From Vibrio cortegadensis (GTDB lineage Bacteria > Pseudomonadota > Gammaproteobacteria > Enterobacterales > Vibrionaceae), in NCBI RefSeq assembly GCF_024347395.1, contig NZ_AP025472.1, positions 1,054,001 through 1,118,000 of the forward strand: a DNA stretch of 64,000 nucleotides, written 5' to 3'. Made by a program: the position numbers and the translations under genes. Below, in pieces: positions 35,351-45,060 of this stretch. The notes beneath the pieces were generated by a model that worked only from the letters and a program-made list of their open reading frames with translations, searched no databases and was not told the origin of the DNA. The stretch's first letter is position 1. Each line of letters opens with the position of its first letter.

Positions 35351-35732
35351 GCGAGAGCTCTACCGAGATACTGAAAATGGGAAAATATCGGGTGTATGTG
35401 CGGGTTTGGCGAACTATTTCGGTTCAGAAGTATGGTTGATACGAATCTTAGTCATTTCAGCCGCTCTGCTTGGTGGTAGTTTCTTAGTGTTATTAGCTTA
35501 TATCGCCATGACGTTGATGCTGGAAAAACAACCAGTGCAATATGTCGAAAGCTTAAAATCTCAGCAAGAACATACCTTGAAAAGCAAACCTTGGCAGCAA
35601 GGAAAAACGGCGGATGCTCTGCTGAAAACGTTGGAGCAAGAATTTAATCAAATCGAAACTAAAGTGCGAGACATGGAAGCATATGTGACTTCTGACACTT
35701 TTAAAGTTAACCGCGAATTTAATAAGTTGTAG
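35343..35732 (+). CDS. pspC: Phage shock protein C
   Basis: 129 residues. The PspC domain (about 3-65) begins with RELYRDTENGKISGVCAGLANYF and has one or two membrane segments (about 38-62), followed by a coiled-coil tail. The frame opens at 35310, but ATG at 35343 matches the family start and overlaps the end of pspB. No pspD follows. Confidence 0.93.
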   Translation: MTKRELYRDTENGKISGVCAGLANYFGSEVWLIRILVISAALLGGSFLVLLAYIAMTLMLEKQPVQYVESLKSQQEHTLKSKPWQQGKTADALLKTLEQEFNQIETKVRDMEAYVTSDTFKVNREFNKL

Positions 35733-35761
35733 CGGCCAATTGTAATTAAATGAACCTTCGA

Positions 35762-35803
35762 AATAAGTTGAAGAGTGCGCTACTCCTCAACTTATTCTTT
35801 TTT
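35762..35803 (+). terminator. Rho-independent terminator after pspC
   Basis: AATAAGTTGAAGAGT (35762-35776) pairs with ACTCCTCAACTTATT (35782-35796), with one mismatch, then a run of six T. It separates pspABC from the RND operon. Confidence 0.92.
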
Positions 35804-35906
35804 ATATAGTTCTCAAGCTATTTACTGGAAGCCAATCGTCGATTCATCTATGTTAATAAGTAGAAAAAATAGTTAATACTACGAACATTAACAAGGATGA
35901 TAAATC

Positions 35907-36941
35907 ATGCACAAAGCGATATTGCTCCTGTTTGGAGCTTTGTTGGGGCTATCGGGCTGTGGAAGAGATCTTCCTCCTGTTCCAGAACCTGACTCTCGAC
36001 CTGCTAAGTTGTTTCGTGTCTCGGTTGGAAATACACAATTTGAACGAAGCTTTCCTGCCACCAGTGACGCTGGTGATAAAGCGGTATTAGCATTTCGTGT
36101 TCCGGGCCAGCTCCAAACCATTGATGTTCTTGCTGGGCAACCCGTTGAAAAAGGCGCACTTCTTGCGACGCTTAATCCTGATGAATACACCCTTTTAGAG
36201 CAGCAAGCTAAAGCCAACTTTAAACTTGCGGATGTCCAATATCAGCGTATGAAAAAGTTGCGTGTTGATAAGGTGGTGTCTGAACAAGATTTTGACCAAT
36301 CAAAAGCCAACCATAACTCTGCCAAAGCCCTTTTAGAGCAAGCTCAAGCCAATTTACGCTACACGCGACTTATCGCGCCCTATAAAGGCACAATTTCTAT
36401 CATACCTGCGAAAACGAATGAGTTCATCGATGCAAAACAGGGCGTGATGAATATTCAAACCAATGAAGTGCTTAAAGTCGTTTTTCAGATTTCTGATAAA
36501 TTATTAAATCGCTTTGCTAACGGCAACCAAGTAAGTGTCACTATGGTTTTTGATGCTTTCCCAGAACGGTCTTTCCCATTAACGTTTCAAGAGGTTGATA
36601 CAGAAGCTGATTCAACAACAGGCTCTTATAAAGTGACTATGGTTATGGACCGCCCTAAAGATATTGGGATCTTGCCGGGGATGTCTGGCTCCGTTACGGC
36701 TATTGCTGCGAGAGGTAATGCGACAAGAATTCCACAAGATGCCATTTTTGAAGAACAAGGAGAAACGTGTGTTTGGCGTGTTTCCGATGAGGGGATTGTT
36801 GAAAAAGTACAAGTAACGTTGAATGAAAAGAGGCAAGTACTTTCTGGTTTAACTGACGGTGATCAGATAGTGACGTCTGGAGTGAGTCAGATTGAAGCGG
36901 GCATTAAAGTTCGAGAATGGATCAAGGAGCGAGGTCTATAA
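35907..36941 (+). CDS. vexI: RND efflux periplasmic adaptor, first copy (VexI-like)
   Basis: A 344-residue membrane fusion protein. A lipobox LSGC near residue 19 predicts a lipoprotein. The lipoyl halves (VLAFRVPGQLQTIDVLAGQPVEKGALL and LRYTRLIAPYKGTIS) flank a helical hairpin rich in Gln and Ala, and the beta-barrel carries IGILPGMSG. The gene order after pspC matches V. cholerae vexIJK, where two adaptors precede one pump. The symbol rests on this synteny. One base separates its stop from the next start. Confidence 0.8.
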   Translation: MHKAILLLFGALLGLSGCGRDLPPVPEPDSRPAKLFRVSVGNTQFERSFPATSDAGDKAVLAFRVPGQLQTIDVLAGQPVEKGALLATLNPDEYTLLEQQAKANFKLADVQYQRMKKLRVDKVVSEQDFDQSKANHNSAKALLEQAQANLRYTRLIAPYKGTISIIPAKTNEFIDAKQGVMNIQTNEVLKVVFQISDKLLNRFANGNQVSVTMVFDAFPERSFPLTFQEVDTEADSTTGSYKVTMVMDRPKDIGILPGMSGSVTAIAARGNATRIPQDAIFEEQGETCVWRVSDEGIVEKVQVTLNEKRQVLSGLTDGDQIVTSGVSQIEAGIKVREWIKERGL

Positions 36942-36942
36942 T

Positions 36943-38019
36943 ATGAAAATTTTGATCAAGACATTCGCGTTATGCACGCTGCCACTACTTTATGGTTGTG
37001 GAGAACCCACAACGGTTGACGTCGTTAGTACGCCACTTGTGAAGGTGGTCGATGCGGGTAGCCATGAAATGCAAGATAACCTGTACTTCCCTGCTGTCGC
37101 AAATGCTGCCGAACGAGCGCATTTAAGTTTTCGAGTTTCAGGAGAAATAAATAAGCTTAATGTTCGTGAAGGAGACCGAGTAAAAAAAGGCGATATTTTA
37201 GCTGAAATTGATCCGACGGATTATCAGTTAGATGTCGATAATGCGAGTGCAAAATACTCGGTAGCAAACAGTCAGTTTGAACGTTCAAAACCTTTGGTCA
37301 AAAAAGGGCTTTTAGCTAAGTCACAATTTGATGAGCTTGCGGCGCAAAGACAAATCGCATTATCTGAATATGAGTTAGCAAAGCTCCGATTGTCATTTAC
37401 AAAATTACGCGCTCCTATTGATGGCATGATTTCGCGAGTGAACGTGGATCAATTTGAAAATATTCAAGTAGGTCAACAGGTGGTTAATATTCATAGCGTT
37501 AAGGATGTGGAGGTGATGATACTACTTCCAGACCAAATCTATGTGAAGCAACCTGATCCTGAGAAATTGGCCAAAGTGAGAGCCACGGTACGAGTTCCAA
37601 GTGGTAATGAATATTTGGCTTCAATCAAAGAGTTCACCACGGAACCTGATCCAAAAACGGCGTCATATACCGTTACTTTGACACTCCCAATGCCTCAAGA
37701 AGAGTTCATTTTAGATGGCATGGCAGTAGAAGTGACAACAAAAGGGGAGTCGATTGAAATCGACCTGAATGCAGGGGTGAATATTCCGATAGAAGCCATA
37801 TTCAATGCTGGGGGATTACAGCGTGAAAATATGTATGTTTGGGTTTTAAATGAAGACTCTACGGTCAGAAAACAGAAGGTGGTGACAGGTAAGGCAATCC
37901 AAGATCATATTCAAGTCACGGATGGATTAATGGGCTCAGATCAGATAGTGGTGGCTGGTATCAGCCGATTGCGAGATGGAATGGCGGTTAAAGTGATACA
38001 GCAAGAGGTGAATCAATGA
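36943..38019 (+). CDS. vexJ: RND efflux periplasmic adaptor, second copy (VexJ-like)
   Basis: A 358-residue membrane fusion protein with a lipoprotein-like LLYGC at about residues 15-19. It shows the same lipoyl (RVSGEINKLNVREGDRVKKGD), hairpin and barrel (FILDGMAVEV) layout as its neighbour but only moderate similarity. The frame extends back to 36892; ATG at 36943 is preferred because it yields a signal sequence. It overlaps the pump gene by four bases. Why two adaptors are needed is not evident from sequence. Confidence 0.8.
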   Translation: MKILIKTFALCTLPLLYGCGEPTTVDVVSTPLVKVVDAGSHEMQDNLYFPAVANAAERAHLSFRVSGEINKLNVREGDRVKKGDILAEIDPTDYQLDVDNASAKYSVANSQFERSKPLVKKGLLAKSQFDELAAQRQIALSEYELAKLRLSFTKLRAPIDGMISRVNVDQFENIQVGQQVVNIHSVKDVEVMILLPDQIYVKQPDPEKLAKVRATVRVPSGNEYLASIKEFTTEPDPKTASYTVTLTLPMPQEEFILDGMAVEVTTKGESIEIDLNAGVNIPIEAIFNAGGLQRENMYVWVLNEDSTVRKQKVVTGKAIQDHIQVTDGLMGSDQIVVAGISRLRDGMAVKVIQQEVNQ

Positions 38020-41000
38020 GCAATTTAACAGAAAAAAACATGCCTAAGCCTCAATCATCTTCACCACAAGATGATTCTGATGTCACTGGCGTTGCGGCTT
38101 ATTTTATTCGTAATAAAGTGATTAGCTGGATGCTCTCTTTGATTTTCCTCATTGGTGGTGTCGCCGCATTTTTTGAACTTGGACGTTTAGAAGATCCCGC
38201 CTTTACCATTAAAGATGCAATGGTCGTGACATCCTACCCTGGCGCAACACCTCAGCAAGTGGAAGAAGAGGTGACTTATCCGCTTGAAAAAGCCATCCAG
38301 CAGTTGTCGTATGTAGATGAAGTCAATTCGCTCTCCAGTCGCGGCTTATCACAGATAACGGTAAGCATGAAAAATAGCTATGGTCCGGATGATCTTCCGC
38401 AAATATGGGATGAATTACGTCGTAAAGTGAATGATCTCAAATCACAACTTCCGCCGGGCGTGAATGACCCAAGTGTGATTGATGATTTTGGTGATGTGTA
38501 TGGGATTTTATTGGCGGTAAGTGGTGAAGGCTACAGTTACAAAGAGTTGCTTGATTACATCGATTATTTGCGACGTGAGTTAGAGCTAGTTGATGGTGTG
38601 AGTAAAGTTTCGGTGTCAGGTCAACAGCAAGAACAAGTCTTTATCGAAATCTCAATGAAGAAAATTAGCTCACTTGGGTTATCACCCAACACTGTTTTTA
38701 ATCTGCTTTCGACACAAAATGTCGTGTCCGATGCTGGTGCTATCCGCATCGGTGATGAGTACATTCGCATCCATCCCACGGGTGAGTTTGACGATGTAGA
38801 CCAGTTAGGCGACTTAATTTTAACGGATGGCGGCAGCGATGGACTGATCTACTTACGCGATGTTGCCGAAGTGAAGCGTGGTTATGTGGAAGTGCCAAGC
38901 AATATCATTAATTTCAACGGAAAGTTGGCACTGAATGTTGGTGTTTCGTTTACCGCTGGAGTGAACGTAGTTGAAATTGGCAAAGCTTTCGACCGTCGTC
39001 TTGCGGAACTGAAATTCCAACAGCCAGTAGGGATTGAGATTGGCGAAATTTACAGCCAACCAAAAGAGGTCGACAAATCCGTCAGTGGGTTTGTGGTCAG
39101 TCTTGGGCAAGCTGTTGCAATCGTTATTATTGTTCTGCTCTTCTTTATGGGGCTTCGTTCTGGCTTATTAATCGGTTTGATACTGTTGCTTACGGTTCTG
39201 GGCACGTTTGTCTTCATGCAGTACTTCAAAATCGATCTGCAAAGGATCTCGTTGGGTGCGTTAGTGATCGCCCTTGGGATGCTGGTGGACAATGCCATTG
39301 TGGTGGTAGAAGGGATACTCATAGGTACCCAGAAGGGACGAACTCGGTTACAAGCTGCAACCGATATCGTGACTCAAACCAAGTGGCCATTATTGGGGGC
39401 GACAGTGATCGCCGTGACCGCGTTTGCTCCGATTGGTTTGTCACAGGATTCTACGGGTGAATACTGTGGAACACTGTTTACCGTTTTGCTTATCTCATTG
39501 ATGTTAAGTTGGTTCACTGCCATATCATTAACGCCATTCTTTGCCGATATCTTTTTTAAAGGTCAGAAAACACCAGAACAAGGAGAGGATTCTGACCCAT
39601 ATAACGGCATGGTGTTTGTTGTTTATAAGAACTTTCTCGAATTTTGTATGCATAAAGCGTGGCTCACGGTTGCAGTATTAATCATTGGCTTAGCAGCGAG
39701 TTTGTATGGCTTTACACAGGTTAAACAATCCTTTTTTCCTTCATCAACTACCCCGATGTTTATGGTTGATATTTGGATGCCTGAAGGGACTGATATTCGA
39801 GCGACGAATACAAAATTGAAGGTATTGGAAGCTTGGTTAGCAGAGCAAGACGAAGTATCTCATGTCACCACAACGGCGGGTAAAGGTCTGCAACGTTTTA
39901 TGCTGACTTATGCTTCAGAAAAAAGTTATGCCGCATACGGTGAAATTGTGACTAGAGTGAAGAGCTATGAGGTGTTGACCCCCTTAATGGCTCGGTTCAG
40001 AGAGCATATACAATCTCAGTTCCCTGAAATTAACTTTAAGCTGAAGCAGGTGGAGCTAGGGCCTGGTGGTGGCGCGAAGATTGAAGCGCGTTTAGTGGGT
40101 TCTGATCCAACAATATTACGTAAATTGGCAGAACAGATAATGGACGTTATGTATGCCGATAGTGGTGCGCATAATATTCGTCATGACTGGCGTGAACGAA
40201 CAAAAGTCATTGAGCCACAATTTAATGAGAGCCAAGCTCGTCGTTATGGGATCAGTAAATCTGACGTTGATGAATTCTTAATGATGTCGTTTTCGGGCAA
40301 ATCAGTGGGTGTGTACCGTGATGGCACAACGTTGATGCCGATTATCGCGCGTTTACCTGAAGATGAACGAGTGGATATCAGGAATATTGAGGGGATGAAA
40401 ATTTGGAGCCCAGTATTAAGCGAATTCATACCGCTGCAACAGATCACTCAAGGTTATGAGATGCGCTGGGAAGATCCGCTGATTGTGCGTAAGAATCGTA
40501 AGCGTATGCTAACGGTGATGGCAGATCCCGATATTTTAGGAGAAGAAACGGCTTCAACGTTACAGAATCGGCTGCAACCACAAATCGAAGCCATTGAGAT
40601 GCCCGCGGGCTATTCATTGGAGTGGGGAGGAGAGTATGAGTCCTCTAGTGACGCACAAGCTTCGCTATTTCAAACCATGCCAATGGGCTACCTATTCATG
40701 TTCTTGATTACGGTATTCTTATTCAATTCTGTAAAAGAGCCACTGATCGTATGGTTGACCGTTCCTCTGGCAGTGATTGGGGTAAGTACGGGACTACTAT
40801 TACTCGATACACCATTTGGCTTTATGGCGCTGCTTGGGTTCTTAAGCTTATCCGGAATGTTGCTGAAAAACGGTATTGTTTTACTCGATCAAATTGAGAT
40901 TGAAATGCATTCAGGGAAAGATCCTTATCTCGCGGTAGTTGATGCCGCTTTAAGCCGTGTTCGCCCTGTTTGTATGGCCGCGATAACCACTATTTTAGGG

Positions 41001-41141
41001 ATGATTCCGCTGCTGCCGGATACATTCTTTAAGCCAATGGCGGTGACGATCATGTTCGGTTTGGGATTTGCAACGGTATTAACGTTGATTGCGGTACCTG
41101 TTTTCTATCGATTATTTCATCGAATTAAGATCACTGGCTAA
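38016..41141 (+). CDS. vexK: RND efflux pump, inner membrane permease (VexK-like)
   Basis: 1041 residues with the usual 12 helices and two large periplasmic loops. The fourth helix has LGMLVDNAIVVVEG, keeping the first proton-relay Asp while the second position is Asn. The N-terminal half has LEDPAFTIKDAMVVTSYPGATPQQVEEEV, seen in the HAE1-like group with double adaptors. It works with TolC and the two adaptors. Substrates are unknown; efflux of detergents or antibiotics is inferred. Confidence 0.86.
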   Translation: MSNLTEKNMPKPQSSSPQDDSDVTGVAAYFIRNKVISWMLSLIFLIGGVAAFFELGRLEDPAFTIKDAMVVTSYPGATPQQVEEEVTYPLEKAIQQLSYVDEVNSLSSRGLSQITVSMKNSYGPDDLPQIWDELRRKVNDLKSQLPPGVNDPSVIDDFGDVYGILLAVSGEGYSYKELLDYIDYLRRELELVDGVSKVSVSGQQQEQVFIEISMKKISSLGLSPNTVFNLLSTQNVVSDAGAIRIGDEYIRIHPTGEFDDVDQLGDLILTDGGSDGLIYLRDVAEVKRGYVEVPSNIINFNGKLALNVGVSFTAGVNVVEIGKAFDRRLAELKFQQPVGIEIGEIYSQPKEVDKSVSGFVVSLGQAVAIVIIVLLFFMGLRSGLLIGLILLLTVLGTFVFMQYFKIDLQRISLGALVIALGMLVDNAIVVVEGILIGTQKGRTRLQAATDIVTQTKWPLLGATVIAVTAFAPIGLSQDSTGEYCGTLFTVLLISLMLSWFTAISLTPFFADIFFKGQKTPEQGEDSDPYNGMVFVVYKNFLEFCMHKAWLTVAVLIIGLAASLYGFTQVKQSFFPSSTTPMFMVDIWMPEGTDIRATNTKLKVLEAWLAEQDEVSHVTTTAGKGLQRFMLTYASEKSYAAYGEIVTRVKSYEVLTPLMARFREHIQSQFPEINFKLKQVELGPGGGAKIEARLVGSDPTILRKLAEQIMDVMYADSGAHNIRHDWRERTKVIEPQFNESQARRYGISKSDVDEFLMMSFSGKSVGVYRDGTTLMPIIARLPEDERVDIRNIEGMKIWSPVLSEFIPLQQITQGYEMRWEDPLIVRKNRKRMLTVMADPDILGEETASTLQNRLQPQIEAIEMPAGYSLEWGGEYESSSDAQASLFQTMPMGYLFMFLITVFLFNSVKEPLIVWLTVPLAVIGVSTGLLLLDTPFGFMALLGFLSLSGMLLKNGIVLLDQIEIEMHSGKDPYLAVVDAALSRVRPVCMAAITTILGMIPLLPDTFFKPMAVTIMFGLGFATVLTLIAVPVFYRLFHRIKITG

Positions 41142-41163
41142 GTAGGTGCGCTACTATATGACT

Positions 41164-41198
41164 ATGCCTTTAAATGACCCATTTAAAGGCATTTTTTT
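41164..41198 (+). terminator. Rho-independent terminator after the RND operon
   Basis: ATGCCTTTAAAT (41164-41175) pairs perfectly with ATTTAAAGGCAT (41181-41192), loop of five, then six T. Confidence 0.93.
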
Positions 41199-41261
41199 GA
41201 TATTTATCCATGTGTATATGTGCACAATAAAACAAGAATTTAAATCATGTTAGGTGACGAT

Positions 41262-41840
41262 ATGAGTGATATAGAAGATCATACTTGCCCTTGGGCGATG
41301 ACTCATGAATTAGAACGTGAGTATCATGATGCTGAATGGGGTGTCCCTGTTTATGATGACATCAAGTTATTTGAATTTATTACCTTAGAAGGGGCGCAAG
41401 CAGGGTTGAGTTGGATTACGATTCTGAAAAAGCGTGAAGGGTATCGTGCTGCCTTTGAAGCTTATGACATTGAGACATTGGCTCAATACGATGAAGATCA
41501 TGTGCCCTACATTATTGAAAATTTTGATGTGGTTCGCCATAAAGGAAAAATTGCATCCGTTTATAGTAATGCGAGAGCGGCGTTGGCTTTGCAGCAAGAG
41601 TATGGATCTCTTGAGAAAGCGTTATGGCAATTTGTCGATGGAAAGCCAATCGTCAATCAGTGGCGTTCTCAAGATGAGGTTCCAGCGTTCACAGAACAAT
41701 CAAAAGCGATGAGTAAGTTTCTTAAAAAGAAAGGGTTTAAATTTGTCGGTGAGACCATTTGTTATGCATTTATGCAGGCGACTGGAATGGTCAATGATCA
41801 TTTAGTGACATGTCCCAAGTATCATTTGGATGCTCGCTAG
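41262..41840 (+). CDS. tag: DNA-3-methyladenine glycosylase I
   Basis: 192 residues. The N-terminal CPWAMTHELEREYHDAEWGVPV carries a zinc ligand Cys and the WG signature, and LEGAQAGLSWITILKKREGYR is the helix-hairpin-helix area. The C-terminal HLVTCPKYHLD supplies the other zinc ligands. It removes 3-methyladenine from DNA. ATG at 41262 with AGGTGA upstream is preferred; ATG at 41247 would add five residues. Confidence 0.93.
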   Translation: MSDIEDHTCPWAMTHELEREYHDAEWGVPVYDDIKLFEFITLEGAQAGLSWITILKKREGYRAAFEAYDIETLAQYDEDHVPYIIENFDVVRHKGKIASVYSNARAALALQQEYGSLEKALWQFVDGKPIVNQWRSQDEVPAFTEQSKAMSKFLKKKGFKFVGETICYAFMQATGMVNDHLVTCPKYHLDAR

Positions 41841-41873
41841 GAATACAGTCTGAAGAGAATACAATAAGGAAAG

Positions 41874-41903
41874 GTAAGTGTTGATTTCAAATGCAACACT
41901 TAC
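41874..41903. terminator. Perfect hairpin between convergent tag and metC
   Basis: GTAAGTGTTG (41874-41883) and CAACACTTAC (41894-41903) form a 10-base stem with a 10-base loop. No T run follows on either strand, so the terminator call is tentative. Confidence 0.5.
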
Positions 41904-41928
41904 GCAATTAAATATATTATATCAATGG

Positions 41929-41957
41929 GTTAAGATATAAGAGAGTTAAGATATAAG
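41929..41957. repeat. 13-base direct repeat at the 3' end of metC
   Basis: GTTAAGATATAAG occurs at 41929-41941 and again at 41945-41957. The second copy holds the metC stop codon (minus strand TAA at 41948-41946), so a duplicate stop lies just downstream. It looks like a small tandem duplication of the gene end. Confidence 0.75.
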
Positions 41958-43133
41958 TGCGTTGTAGCGTTCAAGTCCTGATTCTAGATCGGCAATGAGG
42001 TCTTCAACATCTTCTAAACCTATGTGCAAACGAATGAGTGTGCCTGAAAAATTTGGGTTCGCAATGGTTCTTAAGCTATCGAAACTTTTAGGTTCATTCG
42101 CCAAAATCAGACTTTCGAATCCTCCCCATGAATAACCCATACTGAAATGAGTCATGCCATCGAGTAACGCGGTGGTTGCTCGTGGGTAAGATGTTTTCAA
42201 TACAAAAGAAAACAGTCCGTTACCACCAGTAAAATCGCGCTCATAGAATTCGTGCCCTGGGCATGTTTCCAGAGCGGGATGACGGACATGATCGACTTCA
42301 GGGCGTGTTGCAAGCCATTGAGCGACCTTAAGGCTATTTTTAGCATGTTGGCGCATCCGCACATCAAGAGTTCGGATACCTCTTAGTCCGAGGTATGCAT
42401 CATCAGGGGATACGCATTGTCCCATGAGGTAACTCTGCTCTCGAAGTTGGTCCCAACATTTCTCATTAGCGACAGCAGTACCAAGCATGACATCGGAGTG
42501 ACCAACAATGTACTTCGTGGCAGCCTGAATTGAGATATCGACACCATGATCAAATGGTGAGAAATTGACACCAGCGGCCCAGGTATTGTCCAGCATAACG
42601 ACAATATCGTGCTCATGAGCAATTCGAGCGAGGGTCGGAACATCTTGAACTTCCATGGTGATGGAGCCTGGAGATTCGGTGAACAGAACTTTGGTATTCG
42701 GCTTGATCAATGTTCTTATATCTTCGCCTATTTGAGGATCGTAATACGTGGTTTCGACCCCCATTTTTTTCATTATTGTATTACAGAAATCTCGAGTCGG
42801 TTCGTAACAGGTGTCTACCATCAAAATATGATCACCGGTTTCAACAAAAGATAAAATGGCATTTGAAATAGCAGCGGTGCCGCAAGGGAATAGGGCGCAG
42901 CCGGCTCCGCCTTCAACATCAACCATGGCATCTTGAAAAGCAAAGTGAGTATTGGTGCCACGGCGACCATAAAACAGAGTCTTATTCGCTCGATTGATCG
43001 TTGCGTGGTTTTTCTCGGCTACGGTATCAAACACAATCGTAGATGCGCGCTGAATAGGAGGATTTACCACGCCATTGGTCCACTTTTTGTCGCGGCCAGC
43101 GGTAATCAATTGAGTTTTTTTCTTTTCTGCCAT
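41946..43133 (-). CDS. metC: Cystathionine beta-lyase
   Basis: A 395-residue PLP enzyme of the Cys/Met metabolism family. The PLP Lys lies in AATKYIVGHSDVM at about residue 210. GRRGTNTHFAFQ and TESPGSITMEVQDVP are typical of the MetC branch. It converts cystathionine to homocysteine in methionine synthesis. No MetJ box is evident in the 120 bases upstream. It is transcribed alone, with cls upstream on the same strand. Confidence 0.93.
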   Translation of the reverse strand: MAEKKKTQLITAGRDKKWTNGVVNPPIQRASTIVFDTVAEKNHATINRANKTLFYGRRGTNTHFAFQDAMVDVEGGAGCALFPCGTAAISNAILSFVETGDHILMVDTCYEPTRDFCNTIMKKMGVETTYYDPQIGEDIRTLIKPNTKVLFTESPGSITMEVQDVPTLARIAHEHDIVVMLDNTWAAGVNFSPFDHGVDISIQAATKYIVGHSDVMLGTAVANEKCWDQLREQSYLMGQCVSPDDAYLGLRGIRTLDVRMRQHAKNSLKVAQWLATRPEVDHVRHPALETCPGHEFYERDFTGGNGLFSFVLKTSYPRATTALLDGMTHFSMGYSWGGFESLILANEPKSFDSLRTIANPNFSGTLIRLHIGLEDVEDLIADLESGLERYNALIS

Positions 43134-43254
43134 TTGAATTCCTTGTCAGAGTCAATGCTGTGAGAGCTTACATAGTGATGTTAATGCTTATATAAAGCAC
43201 GTTGAGGTTGAATAATGCAAGCTACGATTCGTTATGCGTTATTACCAATTGAAA

Positions 43255-44709
43255 TTAGAGCAATGGGTTGAATAAATAAAATGCACGTTCAAAAAAGCGG
43301 TTGTAAACAGATCGTTTGTTCCATTCCGGTAATAATATGCTGTGCGAACTATCAATATAAGTCTGCTGTAACCAATACAGTTCTTTAGTAAACGCCTCAT
43401 CATCCACAGCGAGAGTGACTTCAAAATTGAGCCACAAGCTGCGCATATCAACGTTTACTGTTCCGACTAAGCAAAACTTCTCATCAATCACCACAGATTT
43501 GGTGTGCAATAGACCGCCATAAAATTCATATATCTTCACTCCGGCTTCTAATAGTTCGCTATAAAAAGCACGAGATGCCCACTTGACCATCAGTGAATCG
43601 TTTTTGTGCGGAATGATTAACTCAACGTTCACGCCCCGCTGAGCCGTCATTTTTAGCGTTTCTAATAGATCAGCACTGGGAACAAAATAGGGTGTAGTGA
43701 TTCGAATAGATTCATTGGCTTGATGCATGGCGATACTGAGGACTTGTAAAATGAGGTTTTCAGGCATCCCCGGCCCGGAAGGCACGACTTGGATAGGGTG
43801 AAGGCTCTCATTGGTATTAATTGTACACTCAGGTAATTGAGGAAAGACTCGTTCACCAGTCTCCACTTCCCAATCCCAGCAATGAATCGCGGAAAGAACA
43901 TTGACCGTTGGGCCTGTGACCCTCACCATAATGTCAATCCACTGACCGACGCCTGAATCTTGTTTGAAATGTTCAGGGTCAACCAGATTCATTGAGCCTG
44001 TGTAGGCAATGCTATCATCGATAACAATAATTTTTCTGTGTTGACGTAAATCTAAGCGACGCAAAAATATACGCATAGGGCTTACTGCAAGTGCTTGCTT
44101 TACTTCAATACCAGAAGATTTCATCATGCCGAACCAATGACTTCGGAAAAATCGCGGGCTTCCGGCTGAATCCAGTAACAGCTTTACATTCACCCCTCGC
44201 TTAGATGCCTGTATCAATGCAGAGGCGACAGAATCTGCTAACCCTCCGGGATGCCAAATGTAGAAAACCATCCGAATACTTGATTGAGCGTTTTCAATAT
44301 CTTGAATTATCGAGCGTAATATTTTGTCGGGGGAGTCTTGCAATGAAAGTGAGTTACCACTCAAAGCAGGGATCCCCATTCGGTTATTACATAGCTCATC
44401 AATTTTGGTGATATGAACGCTCATGTGCTCAGGAAGGTGAGCTTGGCAGTCGTTTAACTGATTAAACCAATTACCAAAAGGGGTGAACATTTTATGAGCT
44501 CGCTCTGCCCGTGTTCTGCCTAAATTAAGCTCCCCAAAAAGGAAATAACAGAACACACCAACAATAGGAATGATGTAAATAATCATCAACCAAGATAACG
44601 AAACACTCACTGCTCTCCGTTTTAGAACCACACGCAAGGTCACACCTGCGACAAGCACCCAGTAAAGGACAACGCCAATGATCGTAAGATAATGATAAAG
44701 CTGTTCCAT
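43255..44709 (-). CDS. cls: Cardiolipin synthase
   Basis: 484 residues with two N-terminal membrane helices (about 8-28 and 37-60) followed by two phospholipase D domains. HKD motifs are HRKIIVIDD (about 222) and HTKSVVIDE (about 401), each followed by a small Gly-rich turn (YTGSMN, LVGTVN). It makes cardiolipin from phosphatidylglycerol at the inner membrane. Domain layout and length resemble ClsA. Confidence 0.93.
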   Translation of the reverse strand: MEQLYHYLTIIGVVLYWVLVAGVTLRVVLKRRAVSVSLSWLMIIYIIPIVGVFCYFLFGELNLGRTRAERAHKMFTPFGNWFNQLNDCQAHLPEHMSVHITKIDELCNNRMGIPALSGNSLSLQDSPDKILRSIIQDIENAQSSIRMVFYIWHPGGLADSVASALIQASKRGVNVKLLLDSAGSPRFFRSHWFGMMKSSGIEVKQALAVSPMRIFLRRLDLRQHRKIIVIDDSIAYTGSMNLVDPEHFKQDSGVGQWIDIMVRVTGPTVNVLSAIHCWDWEVETGERVFPQLPECTINTNESLHPIQVVPSGPGMPENLILQVLSIAMHQANESIRITTPYFVPSADLLETLKMTAQRGVNVELIIPHKNDSLMVKWASRAFYSELLEAGVKIYEFYGGLLHTKSVVIDEKFCLVGTVNVDMRSLWLNFEVTLAVDDEAFTKELYWLQQTYIDSSHSILLPEWNKRSVYNRFFERAFYLFNPLL

Positions 44710-45060
44710 GAGATAAGTTCTGTAGGTTTAGATAGTTCTGATAGTAATGCGAAACTACTTGAATGGGAATTTTCTATGCGATCAAAATTGCAAGAAGATA
44801 TGAAACCTCTTACCAGTGGATTGTTGTTAGAAAAGTGTTAAATGGCGAGGTAAAAGGAAAGATTGATTAAAAAACCAACATTTAAAAGTGAAAACTTGAG
44901 TGTAATCCGAAAAATATACTGTTCGGACTTCCAATTTTAATCTCAAACTGTTTTACTTGCTAGACATCAAGCGCCAATCCATTTTTATTAGAGTGTAAAC
45001 TAAAATTTACACCACCCTATAGGCGCCTTAATACGCACACACAACATTGGTACATTTATT
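44710..45060. other. Divergent intergenic region, cls / NSS transporter
   Basis: 351 AT-rich bases without a gene that I can support. It contains the perfect TyrR box described separately. A second, much weaker TyrR-like half site (TGTAAT) lies at 44901. The rest should hold the two promoters. Confidence 0.6.
44994..45011. promoter_or_regulatory. TyrR box
   Basis: TGTAAA-N6-TTTACA with both arms matching the TyrR consensus exactly (TGTAAA 44994-44999, TTTACA 45006-45011); the symmetry extends one base further on each side. It ends 49 bases before the transporter start codon. TyrR is the aromatic amino acid regulator of gammaproteobacteria. Whether it represses or activates depends on the promoter position, which I cannot fix. 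Confidence 0.75.

Noticed and set aside
43134..43254. MetJ box upstream of metC
   Set aside because: No tandem AGACGTCT-like octamers were found by eye.
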